Positions 1 through 7,702 of a stretch of DNA of 64,000 nucleotides are shown here, piece by piece. The translations under genes and the position numbers were made by a program. The stretch is from NCBI RefSeq assembly GCF_900103185.1, contig NZ_FNJD01000006.1, positions 1 through 64,000 of the forward strand. The letters are read 5' to 3'. Position 1 is the first letter of the stretch. Each line of letters opens with the position of its first letter. The stretch comes from Sulfitobacter litoralis (GTDB taxonomy: Bacteria; Pseudomonadota; Alphaproteobacteria; Rhodobacterales; Rhodobacteraceae). The notes under the pieces were generated by a model. It worked only from the letters and a program-made list of their open reading frames with translations. It was not told where the DNA came from and made no database searches.

Positions 1-240
1 CCAGCCGGGCAAGCCACAACAGAATGCCTACATTGAGCGCTATAACCGCACCGTTCGCGGCGAATGGCTCGGGCAATACATCTTCGAAACCATTGAGGAG
101 GCACAAGACCAAGCAACTGAATGGCTCTGGACTTACAACAACGAGCGACCCAACATGGGTATCGGCGGCATGACACCCGCCATGAAACTGAAAACAGCCG
201 CCTGAATTCTACGGTTGGACCCCATTAAAAATGGGGGGAT
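1..240 (+). mobile_element. Right end of an IS3-family insertion sequence (partial)
   Basis: Only the last ~240 bases of the element lie in the window. They hold the 3' end of its transposase gene and, after the stop codon, a ~35-base terminal segment with a short hairpin (CCCCAT at 220-225 pairing with ATGGGG at 231-236). The outer boundary is inferred from the neighbour: at about 240-243 the sequence changes to the reading frame of a broken dctP gene. The left end and the target duplication are outside the window, so the exact terminus and the IS name cannot be stated. Confidence 0.8.
2..205 (+). CDS. IS3-family transposase (OrfB), C-terminal fragment
   Basis: This is the last 67 codons of an integrase-core (DDE, rve fold) transposase, open at the window edge. 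The segment GKPQQNAYIERYNRTVRGEW contains the conserved N-x-x-E-R-x-N block that carries the final catalytic glutamate of the DDE triad in IS3 OrfB proteins, and the tail WLWTYNNERPNMGIGGMTP is the usual C-terminal signature of the family. The protein would act with OrfA (by programmed frameshift) to move the element. It stops with TGA at 203-205, just inside the terminal repeat, as is normal for IS3 elements. Nothing in the visible part is broken, so the copy may be intact to the left. Confidence 0.9.
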   Translation, partial: QPGKPQQNAYIERYNRTVRGEWLGQYIFETIEEAQDQATEWLWTYNNERPNMGIGGMTPAMKLKTAA

Positions 241-470
241 TACCTTAGCCCTGGTGAAGCTTGTTTGAGATCCAGCACCGTTAGCGCGAAAACTTCGGTA
301 TCAAGATCAGTATTTTCTTCGACATGTTGCGCGAGCGTTTTAAAGGTATCATCTACAATTGATTGAGCCGGGAACCCGTGGGCGATCCGCATTGTATCGG
401 CCTGAGCAACCCCAGCGGCTGACATTAAACTTAGCGCAGCGGCCACCTTTATTAGATTATTTTTCTGCAT
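240..470 (-). pseudogene. dctP: TRAP transporter substrate-binding protein DctP, N-terminal remnant cut by the IS element
   Basis: The 76 residues left begin MQKNNLIKVAAALSLMSAAG with a clear Sec signal peptide (cleavage after AQA, about residue 24). The mature start DTMRIAHGFPAQSIVDDTF followed by LAQHVEENTDLDTEV is the first beta strand and helix of a DctP-type periplasmic binding protein, normally about 330 residues. Homology ends at LKQASPGLR, where a TAA formed with the IS end closes the frame. The start is chosen at 470 because a very strong Shine-Dalgarno (GGAGGAGG) precedes it; an upstream in-frame ATG has none. The gene cannot give a working protein, and the dctQ and dctM partners, if present, lie beyond the element. 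Which substrate it bound cannot be told. Confidence 0.85.
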
Positions 471-506
471 CACTTTCCTCCTCCTCGCTTTAGCCGCTTG
501 GGCCAA

Positions 507-522
507 AGCACTCCCCTCGCCA
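507..522 (-). promoter_or_regulatory. Candidate sigma54 (-24/-12) promoter of the broken dctP
   Basis: Read on the minus strand the site is TGGCGAGGGGAGTGCT. The invariant GG and GC are 10 bases apart, as RpoN requires, and the flanking T-GG-C and T-GC-T match the consensus TGGCAC-N5-TTGCW. The predicted transcript start would be near 496, leaving a ~25-base leader with the Shine-Dalgarno. Sigma54 control is known for several C4-dicarboxylate uptake genes. Two consensus positions mismatch, so this is a candidate only. Confidence 0.4.
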
Positions 523-931
523 GACTCAGATATCTGACAAAAAAATGATGCACTGAGACGGATTATTTATCAAGTATACTCATTATATTGGTAAAACTCA
601 TTTACTATCATATAGTTAAACCAACATCCTACACTCAAAAGATACCAAACCTATGGCAAGATATGGAACGAACTTCAAAACCCGAGGACCAAATTTTAGG
701 TAATTACGAAAAGTGTTTGATGATTCTGTATTTCACAGCCATTTCCAAAATGAAGAAACTTTACACCCTTGCACTAGCTCCAAAAATCAAGTCGTAGACA
801 CCGACGTTCGCTGAGCAGCAGCGCGGATTTCGAGTGCAATGCGGACCTTATTACTCAGAATTAGCTATCAAAGTTCAATCTATCACCACACTGCGAATTC
901 CATAGCGCTATTGCTTGTTGGTATAGAAACG
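523..931. other. AT-rich intergenic region, no supported gene
   Basis: This stretch is clearly more AT-rich than the rest of the window. Short open frames exist (for example 588-797 on the plus strand, 69 codons), but they have no good ribosome-binding site, no recognisable family and atypical composition. It probably holds the upstream control region of the dctP remnant. No RNA gene or repeat was recognised. Confidence 0.5.
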
Positions 932-954
932 AAAAAAGGTGCCCGGAGGGCACC
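932..954 (-). terminator. Rho-independent terminator reading leftward
   Basis: GGTGCCC (938-944) and GGGCACC (948-954) form a perfect 7-bp stem with a 3-base loop. The run AAAAAA at 932-937 becomes a U-tract on the minus-strand transcript. It would end a leftward transcript coming from 955-1345 or from nrdJ, whose stop codon is about 390 bases upstream. Confidence 0.75.
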
Positions 955-1345
955 CTAAGTTTCTCATAGCCAAGCACATCGTTTACCACTCGTTTGTTTT
1001 ATGCCTGCGGCTTGGCCGTCGCTAGGGGCTTGCGCACCGGCCCCCTGTTCGATGGAATGAGAGAAGAAACTATCTCTTTTCTCATTTCGAAACTGCTAAG
1101 ATCTTGAAGCCGCACTAGGGCTCGATGCTATTCCGTTTGTACCCACATGCCCCCAAAAGATGTCTCGTTCCCCTCCGTGATTGCTGTACTAGACCATCAA
1201 ACTCCATAAAGGATCTGCCCCCAGCCCGCGTGAATAAAATCAACAACTTACGCGAACTGGGCGTTAATCAGCCTGTAAATGGCCGCCGAAACACTCGAAA
1301 TGGGCTTCATATGCTTGGCTTTTTAACACACCCGCTCAACTTGGC
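955..1345. other. Region between nrdJ and a leftward terminator; possible structured RNA
   Basis: No convincing protein gene is seen; a 74-codon plus-strand frame at 1125-1349 lacks a good ribosome-binding site and overlaps the nrdJ stop. On the minus strand the segment about 960-1060 contains short GC hairpins (for example GGGGC with GCCCC at about 1024-1043, and CGGC-CAA-GCCG nearby) and leads straight into the terminator at 932-954. That would fit either a long nrdJ 3' untranslated region or an independent small RNA. No known RNA family was recognised. Confidence 0.3.
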
Positions 1346-4300
1346 TTAGCTGCAGCCGGATGTGCCGCCGCAGGTGTTGCACTTCATGCAGGTGCCGTTG
1401 CGGACCAGAGTGTAGTTTCCGCATTCGCCACAGGCTTCGCCCTCGTAGCCTTGCATCTTTGCCTTTACCCGTGCGTCCATGCTGACTGCGCTGCTCGAGA
1501 CCGCAGTGGTTGACCCCATGGTCGTGGAGGCGGAGTGCTGCACAGCCTGTGGCATCGCACGGTCCAGGGTCTGGGTGCCGCCCGGCCCCTGCCCGCCTTG
1601 CAGCAAGACCAAATCTTGCGGCATCCGGTTGCGCAGATAACCGGTAGAGCTGATCTGCCTGAGAACTTCCAGTGACCGCGTTGCCGCAGTTTCCGAGAGT
1701 TCTGAGACGTTCGCAACGCTCTCCTGATCTCCGCGTCCGATGCTGTCAAAGCTGGCACCTTCAGGCTGGACATGGGCCAGATCGGTCCGATCCAAATAAG
1801 ACACGGCCAGTTCGCGGAACACATAGTCCAGGATCGAGGTCGCGTTCTTGATGCTGTCATTGCCTTGCACCATGCCGGCGGGTTCGAACTTGGTGAAGGT
1901 GAACGCGTCAACGAATTCCTCGAGCGGGACACCGTATTGCAGGCCCACGGACACGGCGATGGCAAAATTGTTCATCATCGCGCGGAAGCCCGCGCCTTCC
2001 TTGTGCATGTCGATAAAGATCTCGCCCAAGGAGCCGTCTTCGTATTCACCGGTGCGCAGATAGACTTTGTGCCCGCCCACATTGGCCTTTTGGGTATAGC
2101 CCTTGCGCCGCTGAGGCATCTTTTCGCGGTGCGATTTAATGATCTCTTTGACGATAACTTTTTCGACGATCTTTTCAGCCAGTACGACAGCCTTCTCGTG
2201 GGCGGTGCCGGATTCCAGCGTTTCTGCCGCCTCGTCGTCATCTTCGACCAGCGCAGAAGCCAGGGGCTGCGACAGTTTCGATCCGTCACGGTAGAGCGCG
2301 TTGGCTTTCACCCCGAGGGACCAGGAAAGCTCGTACGCGCTTTGGCAGTCTTCGATGGTGGCGTCGTTTGGCATGTTGATCGTCTTGGAGATCGCCCCCG
2401 AGATAAACGACTGTGCTGCGGCCATCATGTAGATATGGCTATTCACAGACAGGTAGCGCTTGCCCTTCTTGCCGCAGGGATTGGCACAGTCAAAGATGCT
2501 GTAATGTTCAGGTTTGAGGAATGGCGCGCCTTCCAGGGTCATTGTGCCGCAAACGTGATCGTTGGCTGCTTCGATGTCTTTCTTGGAGAAGCCCAAAGAT
2601 TTCAGCAGGTCAAACGTCGGATCATTCAGCTTTTCGGCAGGGATGCCAAGGACTTGGGTGCAGAACTCCTCGCCAAGGGTCCACTGGTTAAAGACAAAGC
2701 GGATGTCAAAGGCCTGCGCCAGCGCCGCGTCGATCTTGGCCAGCTCATTGGGACCGAAACCGTGGCCAACCAACGTGGTGTGGTTGATCGCTGGTGCGTT
2801 TCCGATGGTGCCGTGACCGACGGCATAGCTTACCATCTCTTCGATCTGGGCAGATCCGTAGCCGAGCTTTTCAAGCGCTGCAGGTACGGATTGGTTAATA
2901 ATCTTGAAATAACCACCGCCCGCGAGTTTCTTGAATTTCACCAGCGCAAAGTCAGGCTCGATCCCGGTGGTGTCGCAATCCATGACCAGACCGATGGTGC
3001 CCGTGGGCGCGATCACAGACGTTTGGGCGTTGCGATACCCGTGCTTTTCACCAAGGCGCAAGGCCTCGTCCCATGTTGCCGTTGCAATGGCGATCAGGTT
3101 GGCTTGAGGGCAGTTCGCATGATCCAGCGGTACAGGCTTGACCGAAAGTGCATCGTAGCCGTCTGCATTTCCATATGCCGCGTTGCGGTGGTTGCGGATG
3201 ACGCGCAGCATGTGGTCGGCATTCTTGGCATGGCCCGGGAAGGCCCCCAATTCACCGGCCATCTCGGCCGAGGTTGCATAAGATACGCCGGTCATGATCG
3301 CGGTCAGCGCACCACATAGCGCTCGGCCCTCGTCGCTGTCGTAGCTAAAGCCCATATTCATCAGCAGACCGCCAATGTTGGCATAGCCCAGACCCAGCGT
3401 GCGGAAGTCATAGGACCGCTGCGCGATTTCCTTGGACGGGAACTGCGCCATCATCACCGAAATTTCCAGCGTAACAGTCCACAGACGCGAGGCGTGCATA
3501 TAGTCTTCGACCATAAACTCACCGTCTTGCAGGAAGGTCAGTAGGTTCATCGACGCAAGGTTACAGGCCGTGTCGTCCAGGAACATGTATTCTGAACAAG
3601 GGTTTGATCCGCGGATCGCGCCGTCTTCTGGGCAGGTGTGCCAGTCGTTGACCGTGTCGTGGTACTGGATGCCCGGATCCGCGCAGGCCCATGCCGCGTG
3701 GCCGACCTGTTCCCACAGATCACGGGCGCGGATGGTTTTCGACACGCGCCCTGTGGTGCGGTCCAGCAGTTCCCAATCGGCGTCTTTTTCGACGGCATGC
3801 AAGAACGCGTTGGTCACACGGATCGAGTTGTTGGAGTTCTGGCCCGATACCGACGAATAGGCTTCGGAATCCCAGTCTGTGTCGTAGGTCGGGAATTCAA
3901 TCGACGTGTGGCCCTGTTTGGCATAATCCAGCACGCGCTTGACGTATGTTTCTGGGATCGCGCATTTTTTCGCGCTGCGGATTGCTGCCTTCAGCTGTTC
4001 GTTCTTAGCGGGGTCATAGGCATCGGCCTGCGTCCCATCCCACGCCTTGATCGCGGCGAAAAGCTTGTTCAGCTCGCGTTCATGCATTTTGGAGCCGGCG
4101 ACGATAGACGCGACCTTCTGCTCTTCGATGACCTTCCAGTTGATAAAATCCTCGATATCGGGGTGGTCCGCATCGACGATTACCATTTTCGCCGCACGCC
4201 GCGTTGTGCCGCCGGATTTGATCGCGCCCGCCGCTCGGTCCCCGATCTTGAGAAAGCCCATCAGACCCGACGACTTACCGCCCCCCGAAAGCTTCTCCCC

Positions 4301-4999
4301 TGCCCCGCGAAGGCTGGAAAAGTTGGTGCCCGTGCCCGAGCCATATTTGAACAGACGCGCTTCGCGGACCCATAGATCCATGATGCCGCCGTCGCCGACC
4401 AGATCGTCAGCAACCGACTGAATGAAACACGCATGGGGCTGCGGGTGTTCGTAAGAGGAGGTCGAACGCGTCAGCTTGCCGGTTTTATAATCGACGTAAT
4501 AATGCCCCTGTGCCGGGCCATCGATGCCATAGGCCCAGTGCAGACCGGTGTTGAACCATTGCGGGCTGTTTGGCGCACCGCGTTGACTGGCCAGAATGTG
4601 GCGCATCTCGTCATAATAGGCTTGGGCGTCCTCTTCGGTGGTGAAATAGCCACCTTTCCAGCCCCAGTATGCCCAAGCGCCAGCCAGACGGTCAAACACC
4701 TGCTTGGAGGACGTCTCTCCGCCCATCGTGGCATCTTCGGTGGGCACGGAACGCCACAGGAATTCCGGCACCCCCTTTTCTTTGACCTTCTTGGTCTCGG
4801 AGGGCACGCCCGCTTTGCGGAAATACTTCTGGGCAATCACATCAGAGGCGACCTGGCTCCAGCTTGAGGGTACTTCGACGTTATCGAGGCGAAAAACCAC
4901 TGACCCGTCAGGATTGCGGATTTCGGAGGCGGTGCTCACAAAGTCCAGTTCAGCATATGCATCCTGACCGGATTGCGTGAATTTTCTTTCGATTTTCAT
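1346..4999 (-). CDS. nrdJ: Vitamin B12-dependent (class II) ribonucleoside-diphosphate reductase
   Basis: The product (1217 residues) reduces ribonucleotides to deoxyribonucleotides in the cytoplasm using adenosylcobalamin to make the radical, so it works with or without oxygen. Seen in the sequence: an N-terminal region beginning [11 protein letters not shown], the barrel motifs [20 protein letters not shown] and [20 protein letters not shown], and a cysteine-rich tail ([18 protein letters not shown] then CGGTSGCS) of the kind that re-reduces the active site or binds zinc. The length is normal for the large proteobacterial NrdJ type. The start is set at 4999 because family similarity begins there; an in-frame extension of 29 codons upstream has no family features. 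It stands alone. Upstream NrdR-like boxes and a DnaA box suggest control by nucleotide level and replication. Confidence 0.97.
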   Translation of the reverse strand: MKIERKFTQSGQDAYAELDFVSTASEIRNPDGSVVFRLDNVEVPSSWSQVASDVIAQKYFRKAGVPSETKKVKEKGVPEFLWRSVPTEDATMGGETSSKQVFDRLAGAWAYWGWKGGYFTTEEDAQAYYDEMRHILASQRGAPNSPQWFNTGLHWAYGIDGPAQGHYYVDYKTGKLTRSTSSYEHPQPHACFIQSVADDLVGDGGIMDLWVREARLFKYGSGTGTNFSSLRGAGEKLSGGGKSSGLMGFLKIGDRAAGAIKSGGTTRRAAKMVIVDADHPDIEDFINWKVIEEQKVASIVAGSKMHERELNKLFAAIKAWDGTQADAYDPAKNEQLKAAIRSAKKCAIPETYVKRVLDYAKQGHTSIEFPTYDTDWDSEAYSSVSGQNSNNSIRVTNAFLHAVEKDADWELLDRTTGRVSKTIRARDLWEQVGHAAWACADPGIQYHDTVNDWHTCPEDGAIRGSNPCSEYMFLDDTACNLASMNLLTFLQDGEFMVEDYMHASRLWTVTLEISVMMAQFPSKEIAQRSYDFRTLGLGYANIGGLLMNMGFSYDSDEGRALCGALTAIMTGVSYATSAEMAGELGAFPGHAKNADHMLRVIRNHRNAAYGNADGYDALSVKPVPLDHANCPQANLIAIATATWDEALRLGEKHGYRNAQTSVIAPTGTIGLVMDCDTTGIEPDFALVKFKKLAGGGYFKIINQSVPAALEKLGYGSAQIEEMVSYAVGHGTIGNAPAINHTTLVGHGFGPNELAKIDAALAQAFDIRFVFNQWTLGEEFCTQVLGIPAEKLNDPTFDLLKSLGFSKKDIEAANDHVCGTMTLEGAPFLKPEHYSIFDCANPCGKKGKRYLSVNSHIYMMAAAQSFISGAISKTINMPNDATIEDCQSAYELSWSLGVKANALYRDGSKLSQPLASALVEDDDEAAETLESGTAHEKAVVLAEKIVEKVIVKEIIKSHREKMPQRRKGYTQKANVGGHKVYLRTGEYEDGSLGEIFIDMHKEGAGFRAMMNNFAIAVSVGLQYGVPLEEFVDAFTFTKFEPAGMVQGNDSIKNATSILDYVFRELAVSYLDRTDLAHVQPEGASFDSIGRGDQESVANVSELSETAATRSLEVLRQISSTGYLRNRMPQDLVLLQGGQGPGGTQTLDRAMPQAVQHSASTTMGSTTAVSSSAVSMDARVKAKMQGYEGEACGECGNYTLVRNGTCMKCNTCGGTSGCS

Positions 5000-5175
5000 A
5001 AGTGCCGCCCCAATTTCCAAACTCTTAACCCGCGGCATGATGAAGCCGCACGACGCTGTCGCAGATGTGCACCGTCGCCTGTACACCGGTCAGGCCAGCC
5101 CCGCATCGGTGCCATTTTGACTGGCGCAAACCCGCGGTACCTGAAGTCACCTGATCCAAGCGCCGCCCCCATCTG

Positions 5176-5222
5176 ACACCAGATATAGTGCTGCGCCCAT
5201 CAACTCACACAAACTGACGTAT
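5176..5222 (-). promoter_or_regulatory. Candidate NrdR operator (two boxes, 31 bp apart)
   Basis: ACACCAGATATAGTGC at 5176-5191 matches 13 of 16 positions of the NrdR consensus ACACWATATATWGTGT. A second weaker site, ACACAAACTGACGTAT at 5207-5222, starts exactly 31 bases away, the three-turn spacing typical of NrdR box pairs. NrdR is the ATP/dATP-sensing repressor of ribonucleotide reductase genes. The location about 180 bases upstream of nrdJ fits a promoter region. Confidence 0.6.
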
Positions 5223-5426
5223 GCGGCCCTATCGGGTCAACGGGTTTATTATTGTCTTTCGGAAACTAGAGGCTTGACCGGATCGGCATTTTTTGAAGCT
5301 TTGGCGAATGCGGCGATTCAGCAAAATGATATGCACAGAGCACAAACGGGGTGACCCGAATTTGGCATCTCGGATAAAGTTAACAGACACTGGAGTTTAG
5401 CACAGTTGCCTCATGCATCGCCTGAG

Positions 5427-5435
5427 TTATCCACA
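5427..5435 (+). promoter_or_regulatory. DnaA box TTATCCACA
   Basis: A perfect match to the strong DnaA-binding 9-mer lies about 430 bases upstream of the nrdJ start. A degenerate inverse copy lies about 20 bases away. DnaA control of ribonucleotide reductase is known for E. coli nrdAB. A single perfect 9-mer can occur by chance, so the function is inferred. Confidence 0.45.
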
Positions 5436-5591
5436 AAACACCGCACAGCCGGCTGGGGATAAGAAATGCTGAACTGTGGACTATTATTTTTTTAGCCGTC
5501 ACCAGATCTAGGCTGCAAAGCGGGGCCATTTGGCCACATCTAGAAGGCGGTTCTGTTGCAAAAACGTAAGATTGCACACAAATACAGCGTT

Positions 5592-5614
5592 CTGATCTGC
5601 ATGAAGCAGATCAG
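5592..5614 (-). terminator. Perfect 9-bp inverted repeat after tRNA-Pro (possible terminator or processing stem)
   Basis: CTGATCTGC and GCAGATCAG are separated by ATGAA. The repeat begins 28 bases downstream of the tRNA 3' end on the minus strand. It lacks a U-tract, so it is a weak terminator at best; it could instead protect the tRNA precursor or be an operator. Confidence 0.35.
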
Positions 5615-5641
5615 GAACACTATATGTGGTGGTTCTTAAAG

Positions 5642-5718
5642 TGGTCGGGGCGAGAAGATTCGAACTTCCGACCCCCTGTACCCAAAACAGGTGCGCTACC
5701 AGGCTGCGCCACGCCCCG
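5642..5718 (-). tRNA. tRNA-Pro (anticodon TGG)
   Basis: On the minus strand the sequence folds as a full cloverleaf: acceptor CGGGGCG pairs with CGCCCCG, the D arm is GCGCAGCCTGGTAGCGC, the anticodon stem CCTGT/ACAGG encloses a loop with TGG, and the T arm carries GTTCGAATC. The CCA end is encoded at 5642-5644. The RNA reads proline CCA and, by wobble, other CCN codons. It stands alone between nrdJ and the DUF192 gene. Confidence 0.97.
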
Positions 5719-5792
5719 ACTGCGGCCTACTTAGCCCCAAGCAATCGGATTGAAAAGCCCTAACTGCACAGAAAACGATAGTTTTTGAAGAA

Positions 5793-6302
5793 CTAACAGG
5801 GCCACGCGGGATTACGCCCTGCAAAGGCAGGATGGCGCAGCTGTGTGCCGGTGGTAATGCCCATGCGCGCGCTTAACCCGCCGTTGATTTCCAACACAGC
5901 AAGCAACGCATCACTGCCCCCCTCCAACGGAGATTCGTCGAGCGGAATGGCGTTGCGGTGGATATTCTGAACCACACCCCGCGCATCAATGAATAACAGG
6001 TCCAGCGGAATCAATGTGTTACGCATCCAAAAGCTAAGGCGTTGGGGACGGTCATAGATAAAAAGCATGCCCGCACTACCCGGCAGCGATGTGCGATGCA
6101 TCAACCCTTGGGCGCGCTCACCGTCATCATCGGCGACCTCGACGCTGAATCGCGCCTGCCCCCAGTCCCCCCGCAAGGTCACGCTGTCTGCGCGACACGC
6201 AGCAGACGCGCCACCTGCGACGGCCACCGCAGCAAGCGCCAGAACGCCCGTGCGGATCAGCTTTGCGCGGTGCCAGATGAATCGAGCCGTATCGTTTCCC
6301 AT
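5793..6302 (-). CDS. Exported DUF192 family protein
   Basis: The product is 169 residues. It has a short basic N-terminus and a hydrophobic stretch ending ASA (about residue 34), consistent with a Sec signal peptide, then a DUF192 domain: RAQGLMHRTSLPGSAGMLFI, SFWMRNTLIPLDLLFIDARG and the closing region around VLEINGG. DUF192 proteins are small periplasmic beta-rich proteins with no established biochemical role. The start codon lies inside the upstream cold-shock gene, giving a 46-base overlap; the two are probably translated from one message with pdxH. An inner methionine start is not available before the signal peptide core, so the overlap is likely real. Confidence 0.88.
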   Translation of the reverse strand: MGNDTARFIWHRAKLIRTGVLALAAVAVAGGASAACRADSVTLRGDWGQARFSVEVADDDGERAQGLMHRTSLPGSAGMLFIYDRPQRLSFWMRNTLIPLDLLFIDARGVVQNIHRNAIPLDESPLEGGSDALLAVLEINGGLSARMGITTGTQLRHPAFAGRNPAWPC

Positions 6303-6805
6303 GCATGTACCTCAGCCGCCATTTGCCCGCGCTCACCTTGGATCACGCGGAGCGCCAGCGCCTCGCCCGGCTGCAAATCCGACAAACCCGACTGGCGCAA
6401 CACCTCTATATGTAGAAAGATGTCTTCGCTTTTGCCAAACACATTTGCGAAACCAAAGCCCTTTGACTTGTCGAACCATTTGACCCGAGCAGGTTCCAGT
6501 GGTGCCGCAGCCACGAGGGCGGGGTCGATGCCCACAATATCGGACAGGGCCATGGCCTGGGCTGTGGCAGGCGGGTGCACGGCATGGATCTGCGTCGCTT
6601 GCACACCGCGGTCGGTCTTGTGAACCGTAAGATCAATGCGCGCACCATCTGCAACCGAGCTTTGACCGTAATTGCGCAACACATTGACATGCAACAGGAT
6701 ATCGGGCCCGCCTGAGTCTGAGACAACGAAACCGAACCCCTTTGCAGGGTCGAACCATTTCACCACGCCGGAAACGGCAGAGCTATTGCTGGATACTTCT
6801 GACAC
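6257..6805 (-). CDS. Cold-shock protein with two CSD domains
   Basis: The product (182 residues) is a cytoplasmic single-stranded nucleic-acid-binding protein. It has two cold-shock domains: residues about 11-78 (VVKWFDPAKGFGFVVSD, then DILLHVNVLR) and about 106-172 (VKWFDKSKGFGFANVFG, then DIFLHIEVLR), each with RNP1 (KGFGF) and RNP2-like motifs. Such tandem CSD proteins of about 180 residues are typical of alphaproteobacteria. The start is GTG at 6805, preceded by AAAGGA at good spacing; no ATG is available. It lies 72 bases downstream of pdxH in the same direction and overlaps the DUF192 gene. Whether it is cold-induced cannot be read from the sequence. Confidence 0.93.
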   Translation of the reverse strand: MSEVSSNSSAVSGVVKWFDPAKGFGFVVSDSGGPDILLHVNVLRNYGQSSVADGARIDLTVHKTDRGVQATQIHAVHPPATAQAMALSDIVGIDPALVAAAPLEPARVKWFDKSKGFGFANVFGKSEDIFLHIEVLRQSGLSDLQPGEALALRVIQGERGQMAAEVHAWETIRLDSSGTAQS

Positions 6806-6877
6806 AAATGTCCTTTGGTCTTCTCTAGGTCAGGCAACTAAGTGCCCGCGTACAAAATATCAGCGACAAAAATCGCC

Positions 6878-7483
6878 TTATGGGTTTAATCTCGTTACGC
6901 TCCAATCGTCGCTTGGTCCGGCACGTCGCCAGACAAAACGGTCATGCAATCTATACTCTCCGTCAGCCCAGAACTCTATCTCAACCGGCGTAATCCGGTA
7001 GCCACCCCAAAAAGCGGGGCGGTCTGGGTTTGGTCCCTTCTTGGCGGTAACCTTTGCCACCTCGGTGACCAAGGCCGCGCGGCTGGCAAGCGGGGACGAT
7101 TGGTCAGAGGCCCAAGCCCCCAACCGGCTTTTGAGCGAACGTGATTTATAATAAGCGTCCGCCTGTGGGCCTTCTTCTTTCGTAATGGTGCCGCGCACAC
7201 GAATTTGTCGGCGCAGCGATTTCCAATGCATCACAAAGGCGGCTTTGCCCGCGTGATCCAGTTCTTGCGCTTTGGCGCTGGTATAATTGGTGTAAAAGAC
7301 AAAGGCCGCGTCTTCTATCTCTTTCAGCAGAACCATCCGAGCATTTGGCAACCCGTCCGCATCCACAGTGGAAAGCGCGATGGCGTTCGGGTCGTTGATT
7401 TCGGTCTTGGTGGCTTCATCGAGCCAGCGGCGTGCGATCTCGAAAGGGTTATCGCCGGCAAATATACCTTTGCGCGCTTCCAT
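6878..7483 (-). CDS. pdxH: Pyridoxamine 5'-phosphate oxidase
   Basis: The product (201 residues, normal length) makes pyridoxal phosphate from pyridoxine or pyridoxamine phosphate with FMN and oxygen. Family motifs are present throughout: [20 protein letters not shown] at the start, then [33 protein letters not shown], and the C-terminal block [10 protein letters not shown] with the terminal VTRLNP. It is divergent from fabI across 219 bases and is the first gene of a leftward set with the cold-shock and DUF192 genes. Nothing is missing from the FMN- or substrate-binding regions that can be seen. Confidence 0.97.
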   Translation of the reverse strand: MEARKGIFAGDNPFEIARRWLDEATKTEINDPNAIALSTVDADGLPNARMVLLKEIEDAAFVFYTNYTSAKAQELDHAGKAAFVMHWKSLRRQIRVRGTITKEEGPQADAYYKSRSLKSRLGAWASDQSSPLASRAALVTEVAKVTAKKGPNPDRPAFWGGYRITPVEIEFWADGEYRLHDRFVWRRAGPSDDWSVTRLNP

Positions 7484-7637
7484 AATCCTGACCCCCTTCT
7501 ATGCGCAGCAGCGCAATCTTGCGCCATTGCTGTATATCAAATGACATATAAGAACAACTAAAGACACCCCCGCGCCTGGATCCGCCAAGGCGGCTTACTA
7601 CGGAGTGCTCTGAAAGAGCCGCGGTCATCGTGCAGCC

Positions 7638-7666
7638 TTGATGCCAAACTATCAATAGCATAAACC
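7638..7666 (+). promoter_or_regulatory. Candidate sigma70-type promoter of fabI
   Basis: TTGATG (7638-7643) and TAAACC (7661-7666) are separated by 17 bases and lie 36 bases upstream of the fabI start, in the gap between the divergent pdxH and fabI genes. The -10 match is imperfect. Confidence 0.35.
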
Positions 7667-7702
7667 GGATAAAAGCTCAGTGACATAGTCGAAGGAAAAA
7701 CA

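Larger units (their letters stand above)
5000..5641. other. Long nrdJ upstream control region
   Basis: About 640 bases separate nrdJ from tRNA-Pro. No believable gene was found on either strand. The region holds a candidate NrdR box pair (5176-5222), a perfect DnaA box (5427-5435) with a TTATCCCCA-like relative in inverse orientation at about 5455-5463, and a 9-bp inverted repeat (5592-5614). A further NrdR-like 16-mer, ACACTATATGTGGTGG, sits at 5617-5632. No cobalamin riboswitch B12 box was seen. Confidence 0.5.

Noticed and set aside
588..797. 69-codon open frame in AT-rich DNA right of the dctP remnant
   Set aside because: No Shine-Dalgarno, no recognisable family and composition typical of noncoding AT-rich DNA.
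1125..1349. 74-codon plus-strand frame ending over the nrdJ stop
   Set aside because: No ribosome-binding site and no family; it touches the end of nrdJ on the opposite strand and looks like chance.
1772..3319. 515-codon plus-strand frame inside nrdJ
   Set aside because: It is antisense to a highly conserved reductase; long antisense frames are common in GC-rich coding DNA, and its residues show no family motif.
5000..5175. Possible cobalamin riboswitch ahead of the B12-dependent reductase
   Set aside because: The conserved B12 box and its partner stems could not be found on the minus strand.
5200..5641. Chromosomal replication origin
   Set aside because: Only one perfect DnaA box and one AT run; no box cluster, and neighbours (nrdJ, tRNA-Pro) are not origin markers of Rhodobacterales.
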